Positions 32,634 to 40,580 of a DNA stretch of 64,000 nucleotides are shown here, piece by piece; position 1 is the stretch's first letter, and every line of letters begins with the position of its first letter. The stretch is taken from assembly GCF_014649955.1 (NCBI RefSeq), contig NZ_BMUA01000001.1, positions 682,001 to 746,000 of the forward strand. Reading direction: 5' to 3'. The notes under the pieces were generated by a model. The model saw nothing but the letters and a program-made list of their open reading frames with translations, ran no database searches and had not been told where the DNA came from. This DNA comes from Streptomyces violascens. GTDB lineage: Bacteria; Actinomycetota; Actinomycetes; Streptomycetales; Streptomycetaceae. A program made the position numbers and the translations under genes.

Positions 32634-32801
32634 TCGGCCAGGCCCGTGCACCCAGCGCTCGGGCTCGGCGGGATGTGGCAACGAGCACATGTGGACCCAC
32701 TGTGAGAACGGACTCGGGCCGCATGACATCTTTCCCCGGGGCCTCCCGTGCTCCACGGGACGCCATTCGTAACGGGCAGGGAAACAGGAGCTGAAACGCA
32801 C

Positions 32802-33941
32802 GTGCCGGCCATCAGTCAGAGGATGCATCTGATCCTGCTCTCCGCATGGACCGCTCTGTGGTTCGCCGTGGTGGAGCCCCACGGCGGCTTCTCCTGGCAC
32901 TATCTGCGGGCCGGCGGCCAGCTCATCTTCCAGGGCCCTTCCGGTGACGGCACCGGCGGCCTCAACCTCTACGCCCACCACCCCGAGCTCCAGATGGGCC
33001 CGGTCAGCTTCCTGACGGCGGGGCTCTTCAACCCGTTCCCCGAGCGGACCGGCCAGTTCCTTGCCGCGCTCCTGATGTCGGTGCTCGGCCTGGTGATCGT
33101 GGTGATCGCCGGGCGCAGCGCCGCCTGGTACTTCCTGGGGACCGGCACCAACCATCAGCGGCTGCGGCAGCGGGTGCTCATCGCCGGGCTCGCCTTCATC
33201 CCGATGTGGATCGAGGTGTCGGTGCGCTTCGGCCACCTCGACGACGTGCTCGCGCTGTTCTTCACCGCGCTCGCCGTCCGCTCGGTGACCCGCGACAGCG
33301 CGGTGGGCACCGGGGTGTGGCTCGCGCTCGCGATGGACTCCAAGCCCACCGCGGTGACGTTCGCCGCGCTGCTCTTCGCGCTGCCGCGCCACCAGTGGCT
33401 GCGGGCCGCGCTGTGGGGCGCGGCGGTGGTCGCCGTCGCCTGGGCGCCGTTCTTCCTCAACAATCCGCACTCGATGTCGGCCGCCGGTTTCGCGATACCC
33501 AACCAGCCCGCGTCCGCGCTGCGCTGGCTCGGGGTCGCCGACGCCGAGACGCCCGGCTGGGACCGCCCCGCCCAGGCGGCGCTCGGCCTGCTGCTCGGCG
33601 CGATCGCGGTGTGGCGGGGGCGGTGGGCCGCGGTGGTGCTGCTCGGCGCTAACGCGCGGATCGTCCTGGACCCCAGCGTCTACACGTACTACACGGCGTC
33701 GGTCCTGCTCGGGACCCTGCTCTGGGATGTGATCGGGCAGCGCCGGCTGGTCCCGTGGTGGAGCTGGCTCGCGCTTCTGACGCTGTACGGGAGCGTGTTC
33801 GTGGTGCCGGACGATGCGGCGCGGGGGCTGATCCGGCTCGCGTTCGTGGTCGTCTCCACGGCATACGTACTGCTGTGGCCGCAGCGCGACAGAACCCGGG
33901 ACCGCCGCCGAAGGCGCCGGTCCGCCTCCGTGCCCGCCTGA
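32802..33941 (+). CDS. Polytopic membrane protein, GT-C glycosyltransferase-like
   Basis: 379 aa from GTG 32802 (CAGGAG eleven bases upstream). About nine to ten hydrophobic helices; the first outside loop after helix 1 has acidic and aromatic residues (WFAVVEPHGGFSW), then YAHHPELQMGPVSFL, and the conserved stretch RFGHLDDVLALFF and LAMDSKPTAVTF. The pattern resembles polyprenol-phosphate-dependent GT-C enzymes (GT87-like), but I cannot point to a firm catalytic Asp pair. An Arg-rich cytoplasmic tail ends the protein. Confidence 0.72.
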   Translation: MPAISQRMHLILLSAWTALWFAVVEPHGGFSWHYLRAGGQLIFQGPSGDGTGGLNLYAHHPELQMGPVSFLTAGLFNPFPERTGQFLAALLMSVLGLVIVVIAGRSAAWYFLGTGTNHQRLRQRVLIAGLAFIPMWIEVSVRFGHLDDVLALFFTALAVRSVTRDSAVGTGVWLALAMDSKPTAVTFAALLFALPRHQWLRAALWGAAVVAVAWAPFFLNNPHSMSAAGFAIPNQPASALRWLGVADAETPGWDRPAQAALGLLLGAIAVWRGRWAAVVLLGANARIVLDPSVYTYYTASVLLGTLLWDVIGQRRLVPWWSWLALLTLYGSVFVVPDDAARGLIRLAFVVVSTAYVLLWPQRDRTRDRRRRRRSASVPA

Positions 33942-34075
33942 GGACCGCCTGGCCTGAATCGTTCCCTAGGGCAACTTTCCTGGGCGCCCGGCCGATGACG
34001 TGACGGTATGTCAGGTGCGATGCTCGGCTCAGCCGTCCGACAGGTATGGGCGACAGGCCGAGAGGAGCCGCAGTC

Positions 34076-35293
34076 ATGGCCGAGGCGCTGAAACCCCCGC
34101 ACGCCGGCGGATCGTTTCCCTTCCCGCCCGGTCCGCTGGGCGGCTGCCCAGAGGAGTACCGGCGGCGGCGCGCGGAGTGTCCGCTGGGGCCCGTCACGCT
34201 GCCCAGCGGCGACGAGGTGCTGCTCGCCACGGCGTACGACGACATCCGCGAGGTGCTCGCGGGCGCTTCCTTCTCGCGCAACCTCCGCTATCCGGGGGCG
34301 CCCCGGATGTTGCCCGGCGAGGCGTTGGGCGACGATCCGCACGCGCTGACCGGCATGGACGGTCCCGAGCACGCGCGGCTGCGGCGCATCGTGCAGGGCG
34401 CGTTCACGCCGCGCCGCGCGGAGGCCTGGCGCCCGCACGTTCAGGCCGTCGCCGAGGAACTGCTGGACGGCATCGTGGCGGCGGGCCCGCCCACCGACCT
34501 CCTTGCCTCGTACGCGTTCGCGCTGCCCGTCGAGGTGATCTGCCGGCTGCTCGGGGTACCGGCCAAGGACAGCGGGCTCTTCCGGGCCTGGTCGGACACG
34601 CTGCTCTCGCTGACGCCGGACGGGGCGGGAGAACGCCGGCGGGCCGCCGCCGAGTTCGGCGCGTACGTCGACGATCTGGTGGCCGGCCATCGGCACGCAC
34701 CGGGCCACGACCTCGTCGACGCGCTGATCGAGGCGCGCGACGAGGGCGACCGGCTCAGTGAGGCGGAGCTCGGGCGGATGGTGCGCGGGCTCATCGTCGC
34801 GGGTCACGAGACCACCGCCCATGTCATCGCGCGCGGCGTCCTCACCCTGCTGCGCAACCCTGCCGAGCTCGCCGCGCTGCGGGCCGCTCCGGGGCTCCTT
34901 CCGGACGCGGTCGAGGAGATCCTGCGCCTGCAGATTCCCGGTCACGGCGCGCTGCTGCGGGTGGCGACGGCCGATGTGACCCTGCCGTCGGGCGCCACGG
35001 TGGCCCGGGGCCGGGGGGTGCTCGCCCCGATGGCGGCCGCCAATCAGGACCCCGTGCGGTTCCCCGATCCTGGCCGCCTCGACATCCGCCGCGCCGGCAA
35101 CAAGCACCTCTCCTTCGGCCACGGCCCGCACTTCTGCCTCGGGGCGCACCTCGCCCGGGTGGAGGTCCGGACCGCCCTCGAAGCGGTCGTACGACGCCTG
35201 CCGGGGCTCGCGCTCGCCGTCCCCGCCGAGGAGCTGACCTGGACGACGGGAAGCCGGGTGTGCGGGCTTCGCCGACTCCCCCTCACCTGGTGA
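34076..35293 (+). CDS. Cytochrome P450
   Basis: 405 aa from ATG 34076 (GAGAGGAG upstream; ATG 34046 rejected). I-helix VAGHETTAH (about 243-251), ExxR in VEEILRLQ, and heme loop FGHGPHFCLGAHLAR with the Cys ligand near 352. Soluble class I bacterial P450. No ferredoxin gene adjoins it; the ferredoxin/P450 pair at 42.6-44.1 kb could supply electrons. The TenA-like gene follows 70 bp later, perhaps co-transcribed. Substrate unknown. Confidence 0.94.
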   Translation: MAEALKPPHAGGSFPFPPGPLGGCPEEYRRRRAECPLGPVTLPSGDEVLLATAYDDIREVLAGASFSRNLRYPGAPRMLPGEALGDDPHALTGMDGPEHARLRRIVQGAFTPRRAEAWRPHVQAVAEELLDGIVAAGPPTDLLASYAFALPVEVICRLLGVPAKDSGLFRAWSDTLLSLTPDGAGERRRAAAEFGAYVDDLVAGHRHAPGHDLVDALIEARDEGDRLSEAELGRMVRGLIVAGHETTAHVIARGVLTLLRNPAELAALRAAPGLLPDAVEEILRLQIPGHGALLRVATADVTLPSGATVARGRGVLAPMAAANQDPVRFPDPGRLDIRRAGNKHLSFGHGPHFCLGAHLARVEVRTALEAVVRRLPGLALAVPAEELTWTTGSRVCGLRRLPLTW

Positions 35294-35363
35294 GCGCGCG
35301 AAGGAGGGGCCGCGTGAGACGCTGGTCGGGACCGCACCGGCATTCCTGCGAAGAGGGTCCCCG

Positions 35364-36035
35364 ATGACTCGTCAGACGCGTACGGCCAAGGACATCATCG
35401 CGGCGACGTCCGCCGCGCTCGCCCCGGCGGCGGACGACAACCGGCTCGTACCGCTCATCGAGGCCGGGACCGCGCCGCTGTCCGCGCTCGCCGGGCTCGC
35501 CCTGGAGCAGCGCCACATCATCGCCTCCGACCGGCGCGCCTTCGAGCTCCTGGCCGAACGCTCGGGCAAGGGCACGGCGTGCGCTGAGTTCTTCGGCTCG
35601 CTCGTCGTGGGCGAGACGCTGGCACTCGAACGGCTCGGCGCGTACGAGAGCGCCTGCGGGCTCACCCCTCAGGCCATCGGCCAGTACGAGCCGAAGGCCG
35701 GCTGCCAGGCCTATCCGGCCTATGTGGCGTGGCTGGCCCTGAACGGCGAACCGCCGAGCGTGGCCCTCGCGCTCACCGCCAACTTCGCGGCGTGGGGCGG
35801 CTATTGCGCGCGGGTGTCCGCGGCGCTGCGCACCCGCTACGGATTCACCGACCAGGCGTGCGGCTTCTTCGACTTCTTCGCGGGCCCGGCCCCCGAGCTC
35901 GAACAGCAGGCCGTCGCGGCCGTCGCCGCAGGCTCGGACGACGAACACGGCGAGGGCGTCGGCAGCGGGGCGCACTACGGACGGCTGCTCCAGACGTACG
36001 AGTCGATGTTCTGGAACACGCTCGCGGAAGCCTGA
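35364..36035 (+). CDS. TenA/heme-oxygenase-fold protein
   Basis: 223 aa, all-helical, no signal peptide. Residues such as LEQRHIIASDRRAFELLAERS, FFGSLVVGETLALERL, and the C-terminal GFFDFFAGPAPELEQQA resemble the TenA/THI-4/PqqC superfamily, whose members hydrolyse thiamin breakdown products or oxidise cofactors. The TenA catalytic Cys context is not evident, so thiaminase activity is doubtful. Lies just after a P450 gene. Confidence 0.65.
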   Translation: MTRQTRTAKDIIAATSAALAPAADDNRLVPLIEAGTAPLSALAGLALEQRHIIASDRRAFELLAERSGKGTACAEFFGSLVVGETLALERLGAYESACGLTPQAIGQYEPKAGCQAYPAYVAWLALNGEPPSVALALTANFAAWGGYCARVSAALRTRYGFTDQACGFFDFFAGPAPELEQQAVAAVAAGSDDEHGEGVGSGAHYGRLLQTYESMFWNTLAEA

Positions 36036-36063
36036 GACGGCCAAAGTCGTGCCGGGCCGCCGG

Positions 36064-36093
36064 TTGACAGCGTACGCCGCTGCTGGCTGTAAT
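36064..36093 (+). promoter_or_regulatory. Near-consensus housekeeping promoter
   Basis: TTGACA (36064-36069), an 18-bp spacer and TGTAAT (36088-36093) form the best sigma-70/HrdB-like promoter I see in the window. Transcription should start near 36100, about 300 bp before the F420/hemerythrin gene. Confidence 0.7.
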
Positions 36094-36100
36094 GGCCCGC

Positions 36101-36205
36101 GTGTCGCGTGACGCCGGTCAAAGAGCAGTGGGCCGGCCGGCAGTCGGGCGAGCACCCTTTCCGAGGGACCGTGTCATGAGTTCACACTCCGCATCCCCCG
36201 CCTGA
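36101..36205 (+). CDS. Putative leaderless 34-aa small protein
   Basis: A GTG at 36101 coincides with the transcription start expected from the TTGACA-18-TGTAAT promoter (7 nt past the -10), and opens 34 codons ending at TGA 36203-36205. This is the geometry of a leaderless gene, common in Streptomyces. An internal ATG at 36176 has its own GAGGGA site and would give a 9-residue peptide (MSSHSASPA). The product is Arg/Ala/Pro-rich and matches nothing I know. Coding is unproven; it could be a leader peptide for the gene at 36.4 kb. Confidence 0.35.
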   Translation: MSRDAGQRAVGRPAVGRAPFPRDRVMSSHSASPA

Positions 36206-36396
36206 CGGCAGCCTGCGCGCACGCCGTCCACCCGTCCCGAGCGGTGCCCCGCACCGCCGTGCGACGACCCACTACGCCCCGCCTTCCGTGACGGCCGCCG
36301 CCCTTCGGCGACCGTCCGCCGCGCGTACCGGGGACGGTGTTGCCACGCCCATCGCGAGCACCCCCACATCCCGATTGTCTGGAGATCCCACACCGC

Positions 36397-37297
36397 ATGC
36401 CCCTGTCCTTCAACCAGCGCGTCATCGAGGAGTTCCGGGCCAACGCCGGAAAGGTCGGTGGCCCCTTCGAGGGCGGTGACCCTCCTGCTGACCACCACCG
36501 GCGCGAAGTCCGGTGCCCCGCACACCGTCCCCCTGGGCTACGTCCGGGACGGCGGCCGCCTGATGGTCGTCGGCTCCAACCTCGGCGCGCCGAGCCACCC
36601 CGACTGGTACCACAACCTGCTGGCCCACCCCACGGTGCGGGTGGAACTCGCCGCCGAGCAGTTCGAAGCGATCGCCGTTCCCGCCGAAGGGGCGCGCCGC
36701 GAGCGGCTGTTCGCGCGGGTGGTGCACGTGGCTCCCGGCTACGGCGGGTACCAGGCCGCGACGGAGCGGACCCTGCCGGTCGTGGTTCTGGAACGTCCGG
36801 AGCCCGGACCCGAGGCGCCGCGCGAGGTCAACAACCTGGCCGACAAGCTCATGGAGGTGCACACCTGGCTGCGTACCCAGCTGCGGCACGTCGCCGCCGA
36901 GGCCGACGCGTACTTCGCGGCGCGGGCCGCTCACGAGGGCCCGGGCGACGCCCCGGCGCCGGGGCTCGGCCTCCAACTGCGCCAGCACTGCCTGGCGTTC
37001 TGCCAGGCTCTGGAGTTCCACCACACCGCCGAGGACAACCACATGTTCCCGGGCCTCGCGCAGTACCGTCCCGCGCTGCGCGACGCCCTGGAGCGGCTGC
37101 GCGAGGAGCACCGGACGGTGGCCCGCATCCAGGGTGACCTCGTCGCCCTGATCGACACGCTCAGCACCGCCGACCCCTTCGGCTTCCGCACTCAACTGGA
37201 CGCGATGACAAAGGAGTTGACCGCACACCTGGCCTACGAGGAGGAGGAGCTGCTGCCGGTCCTGAGCGCCGTGCCGTTCCCGCCGCCGGGTCCCTGA
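36397..37297 (+). pseudogene. F420-dependent quinone-reductase/hemerythrin fusion, frameshifted
   Basis: The natural start is ATG 36397 (MPLSFNQRVIEEFRANAGKV...GGPFEG), but this frame is lost at about 36471-36474. The continuation AVTLLLTTTGAKSGAPHTV lies in the +1 frame and runs to 37297; removal of one G from the GGG run, or restoring two bases, joins them. Intact parts: a Ddn-type F420H2-dependent reductase domain (to about residue 125, with HPDWYHNLLAHP) and a C-terminal hemerythrin-like domain (about 135-295) with iron-ligand His/Glu motifs LEFHHTAEDNHMFPG and AHLAYEEEELLP. A GTG at 36458 in the second frame could give a product lacking the first helix. Sequencing error, real mutation or frameshifting cannot be separated here. 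Confidence 0.8.
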
Positions 37298-37304
37298 ATC
37301 ACCC

Positions 37305-37330
37305 CGGGGGTGGCATCCGTGCCACCCCCG
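37305..37330 (+). terminator. Terminator hairpin after the F420/hemerythrin gene
   Basis: CGGGGGTGGC and GCCACCCCCG form a perfect 10-bp stem with a 6-nt loop, starting 8 bp after the stop codon. Confidence 0.7.
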
Positions 37331-37429
37331 ATCCGGGTGGTGGCTGGATCGCGGCAGGGTGCCGTGGCGGTGGACGATCTCCACGACCCATTCACCGCAA
37401 GGGGAGCGATCCCAACGGGGGAGAAACAC

Positions 37430-38968
37430 ATGCAGTTGTTCAGGAAGCCGGCCCGGTGGGCCGCGGCCGCCGCGTGCGGGCTGCTCGCCGCGGCGGCCCT
37501 GCCGGCCGGTGTGGCGAGCGCCGCCGCGAAGAGCACCGTGCCCGACCGCTACCGGCTTCAGCGGCTCGACTGGCAGCCGTGCGTGTCCGGCACGCTGGAG
37601 TGCGCCACGATGTCCGTACCCCGGGACTGGTACCACCCCGATGCCGGGCCGAGCCTCAGCATCCAGGTGTCCAGGCACCGGGCGACCGACCCGGCCAAGC
37701 GGCAGGGCGTGCTCATGATGGCGGCGGGCGGACCCGGCTCCTCGGGCTACCAACGCCCGGCCCGACTCACCAAGCTCAGCCCGAAGCTTTCGGCCGCGTA
37801 CGACGTCGTCAGCTTCGACCAGCGCGGGGTCGGGGCGAGTACGAACGTGGTCTGCTCGGACCAGGACAAGGTCGACGGCCTCTTCAACAGCGGCGACCTG
37901 CGGGACCGTTCGCCGCAGGCGGTGCGGGCCACCTTCGAGAGGGCCCGCGACTTCGTGGCGGACTGCGAGCGCAATTCGGGCGGTCTGCTGCCGTACATCA
38001 CCACCGACCAGGCCGTGCACGACATGGACCTGTACCGGTCGCTGCTCGGCGTGGACAAGGTGTCCTACTACGGGCCGTCCTACGCCACCGTCCTCGGGGC
38101 GTACTACGCGACCGAGTTCCCGCGCCGGGTCGAGCGGGTCGTCCTCGACAGCAACGTCGACTTCACCGGCAGCTGGCAGTCGTTCATGACCGGGCAGCCG
38201 ATGAGTTTCCAGCGCCGCTTCGAGCAGGACTTCCTGCCGTGGCTGGCGAAGAACGACGCCACCTATCACCAGGGCCGCACCCCGGCCGAGGCCAAGGCGT
38301 CCTACGAGCGGCTGCGGGCCGCGCTGCACGACCGCCCGCTCGACCTCGACGGGACGGTGATCACTCCCAACCACCTCGATTCCGCCGCGACGAACGCGAT
38401 GTACAGCGCGGGCGACAGATTCCGGGACTTCGCCTCGCTGATGGGTCTGCTCGAACACCCCGACAGCGCTCCGGCGGACGCGAAGAAGAACGCCGCCGAG
38501 CAGCTGCGGCACTTCTACGGCGCCAACTTCTTCGCCGACTTCGCCGCGGTCACCTGCGGCGACACGCCGTGGACGCGCGACAGCCGGTACTGGGTGGACA
38601 AGAGCGCCGAGGCGCCGCGGGTCAACCCCCTCGCCGGGGCGAAGGAGCTGACGTTCGCCGCCGTCTGCGCGAACTGGCCGCGATCGAAGGCGCCGCACAT
38701 CAAGGTGACCGGCAAGGGACTGCCGCCGGTCCTGATGCTCAACTCGACGCACGATCCGGCGACCTACTACGAGGGCGCGCTGCGAGCCCATCGCGGGCTT
38801 GCGGGCTCCCGCCTGATCACCGTGGACGACGGCGACCACGGCCAGTTCCAGACCGGCAACACGTGCGCGGACGCCTACGTCGAGAACTACCTCCTCGACG
38901 GCACGCTGCCCGCGAAGGACACGACATGTGCGGGCACGCCGCTGCCGGAACCGGCGGCGCGGGGCTAA
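37430..38968 (+). CDS. Secreted tripeptidyl aminopeptidase-like alpha/beta hydrolase
   Basis: 512 aa from ATG 37430 (GGGGGAG upstream). Signal peptide to about 32 (ASA-AAK). Oxyanion loop AAGGPGSSG (about 103), VVSFDQRGVGAS, nucleophile Ser in YYGPSYATVLG (G-x-S-x-A variant of G-G-S-Y-G), Asp in NSTHDPAT and His in DDGDHGQF, plus paired Cys typical of Streptomyces Tap/SlpD/SlpE enzymes. Removes N-terminal peptides from proteins or peptides outside the cell. Its TAA overlaps the convergent metallophosphoesterase stop (CTAA). Confidence 0.9.
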   Translation: MQLFRKPARWAAAAACGLLAAAALPAGVASAAAKSTVPDRYRLQRLDWQPCVSGTLECATMSVPRDWYHPDAGPSLSIQVSRHRATDPAKRQGVLMMAAGGPGSSGYQRPARLTKLSPKLSAAYDVVSFDQRGVGASTNVVCSDQDKVDGLFNSGDLRDRSPQAVRATFERARDFVADCERNSGGLLPYITTDQAVHDMDLYRSLLGVDKVSYYGPSYATVLGAYYATEFPRRVERVVLDSNVDFTGSWQSFMTGQPMSFQRRFEQDFLPWLAKNDATYHQGRTPAEAKASYERLRAALHDRPLDLDGTVITPNHLDSAATNAMYSAGDRFRDFASLMGLLEHPDSAPADAKKNAAEQLRHFYGANFFADFAAVTCGDTPWTRDSRYWVDKSAEAPRVNPLAGAKELTFAAVCANWPRSKAPHIKVTGKGLPPVLMLNSTHDPATYYEGALRAHRGLAGSRLITVDDGDHGQFQTGNTCADAYVENYLLDGTLPAKDTTCAGTPLPEPAARG

Positions 38969-39708
38969 ACCACCACCCGATAGTGCGTCGTCAGCCGTCG
39001 GTCGTCGCCCAGGATGTGGAAGGCGAGGCCCGGCGGCTGGCCGCGGTCGGCCGGGTCGTCGCCCTCCCAGGGCAGCCGCAGCGTCCAGGTGACACCGGGT
39101 CCGACCAGGAGCGGACGGTCGGCGAAGGTGGTGGCCACCGCCGTGTGGGCGTGCCCGGTGAGGACGGCCACCACCTGCGGGTGTGCGGCGATCAGCGCCG
39201 CCAGTTCCTCGGGCTCCTGGAGCATCGCGTTGTCGGGCAGCGGGTGGTGCACCTCGACGGGCGGCTGGTGGAAGGCGATGAATGCCGGGGTGTCCCCGGG
39301 CAGCGCGGCGAGCGTGCCGTCGATCCACTTCAGCGTGGCCGCGTCCAGCCTGCCGTCGTCGCGGCCCGGGACGGAGGCGTCGCACATCAGGATCGCCGAG
39401 CCTGCGACGTGGTGGACGCGGTTGACCGGGCCGTCCTCGGGCGTCTCGCCGAGCAGGGCCTTGCGGTAGGCGGCCCGCTCGTCGTGGTTGCCGGGACAGG
39501 TCAGGACCGGGAAGGGCGCGGTCAGGATGCGCGCGGCCTCCTCGTACTCGGACTCGGCGCCGTGGTCGGCGATGTCGCCGGTGACCAGGACCGCGTCGAC
39601 CTGCCGCGGCAGGGACCGCAGGTGGTCCATGACACGGGTCGCGCGTTCCACGGACCTTTCGGTGCCGTCCAGATGCAGGTCGCTGATGTGGGCGAGCAAC
39701 AACGTCAT
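38965..39708 (-). CDS. Calcineurin-like metallophosphoesterase (CpdA-like)
   Basis: 247 aa from ATG 39708 with GGAGGGG nine bases upstream. All five metal motifs are present: HISDLHLD, LVTGDIADHG, CPGNHDER, AFHQPP and LTGHAHT. This set matches class III cyclic-nucleotide phosphodiesterases and related phosphoesterases. Cytoplasmic. Divergent from the CGNR regulator gene over a 136-bp gap containing a strong inverted repeat, so the two may be co-regulated. Substrate cAMP is a guess. Confidence 0.88.
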   Translation of the reverse strand: MTLLLAHISDLHLDGTERSVERATRVMDHLRSLPRQVDAVLVTGDIADHGAESEYEEAARILTAPFPVLTCPGNHDERAAYRKALLGETPEDGPVNRVHHVAGSAILMCDASVPGRDDGRLDAATLKWIDGTLAALPGDTPAFIAFHQPPVEVHHPLPDNAMLQEPEELAALIAAHPQVVAVLTGHAHTAVATTFADRPLLVGPGVTWTLRLPWEGDDPADRGQPPGLAFHILGDDRRLTTHYRVVV

Positions 39709-39750
39709 CGTCCGGTTCCCCTCCTCGGGCGGCACTCCGCCCCCCTGTGA

Positions 39751-39781
39751 CCTAACGGAAAACTTTGCCGTATCCGTTAGG
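39751..39781. promoter_or_regulatory. 31-bp operator-like inverted repeat
   Basis: CCTAACGGA (39751-39759) and TCCGTTAGG (39773-39781) are perfect 9-bp inverted repeats around an AT-rich 13-bp core (AAACTTTGCCGTA), with a partial third copy CCTTAGG at 39784-39790. The element is 43 bp upstream of the metallophosphoesterase gene and 63 bp upstream of the CGNR gene. Probable binding site of the CGNR protein itself. Confidence 0.65.
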
Positions 39782-39844
39782 GACCTTAGGGTGTGGCGAC
39801 GGGAGGGATCAAGGGGTCCGGACCCGGCCGGGAAAGGGGCGGTC

Positions 39845-40465
39845 ATGGAGCGCGGTCTGGCGCTGGAGCTGGCGAGCACGATTCGCCACGACGGGGACGG
39901 CGGGGTCGCCGACGACTTGGACACGCTGGACGGCACGAAGCGCTGGCTCGCGGAAGCGGCCCCTGTGCTCGCCGAGCACGTCACCGTCGGGGTCTTCGAC
40001 GCCGAGCGGCTCGCACGGGAGGCCGACGAGGAACTGAGGCTCGCGCTCGTCGCGCTGCGCGAGGCCGTACGGGCCCTGTTCGCGCGGGCCGTGCGCCCGG
40101 GACCGCCGAGCCCCGCCGACGCGCAGCGGCTGCTCCCCCTCGACGAGGCCCTGTCCCGGATCAACGCGGCGGCCGCCCTGGAACCTGTGACTCCCGTGCT
40201 GGAGTGGGAGGTCGAGGGCCCTCCCGCGGTGCGGCAGCAGTCGGCCCACCCCGCGCCGCGCGAGCGGCTGCTCGCGGCGCTCGCGCGCGCGAGCGTCGGC
40301 TTCCTGACCGGTCCGGAGCGCGAGCGGCTGCGGGCCTGCACGGCGCCGCGCTGTGTGCGCTACTTCCTCAAGAGCCACGGCCGCCAGGAGTGGTGCAAGC
40401 CCTCCTGCGGAAACCGGGCCCGCGCCGCCCGGCACTACCGCAGGCAGCGGAGCGCCGACGACTGA
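39845..40465 (+). CDS. CGNR zinc-finger (ABATE-type) transcriptional regulator
   Basis: 206 aa from ATG 39845. N-terminal ABATE domain (about 1-140), then a CGNR zinc ribbon with four Cys: CTAPRCVRYFLKS, then EWCKPSCGNRARAARHYRR, which holds the family C-G-N-R tetrad. These proteins are stress-linked putative DNA-binding regulators. The palindrome upstream suggests autoregulation and joint control of the divergent phosphoesterase. Confidence 0.92.
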   Translation: MERGLALELASTIRHDGDGGVADDLDTLDGTKRWLAEAAPVLAEHVTVGVFDAERLAREADEELRLALVALREAVRALFARAVRPGPPSPADAQRLLPLDEALSRINAAAALEPVTPVLEWEVEGPPAVRQQSAHPAPRERLLAALARASVGFLTGPERERLRACTAPRCVRYFLKSHGRQEWCKPSCGNRARAARHYRRQRSADD

Positions 40466-40494
40466 CCCCGAGGAGAATCCGCAGGGGCGGGCAC

Positions 40495-40544
40495 CAGGGG
40501 TGCACAAGCGTTTACCCTGGGGGGTGAACAGACGTGCACCCCTG
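40495..40544. promoter_or_regulatory. 11-bp inverted repeat upstream of the MFS/TetR operon
   Basis: CAGGGGTGCAC (40495-40505) and GTGCACCCCTG (40534-40544) are perfect inverted repeats 28 bp apart. Nested between them TTTACCC...GGGTGAA is a second, near-perfect pair. Located 37 bp before the MFS start and 30 bp after the CGNR stop, it could be the operator of the TetR protein encoded by the operon, and could double as a terminator of the CGNR transcript. Confidence 0.5.
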
Positions 40545-40580
40545 CACACCCCTGCCCGCATTCCAGTCGTACGGAGAGTC

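Noticed and set aside
36422..39385. 987-codon open frame on the minus strand
   Set aside because: It is antisense to the F420/hemerythrin and aminopeptidase genes, has Arg/Gly/His-rich composition typical of a shadow frame in GC-rich DNA, and shows no family motifs.
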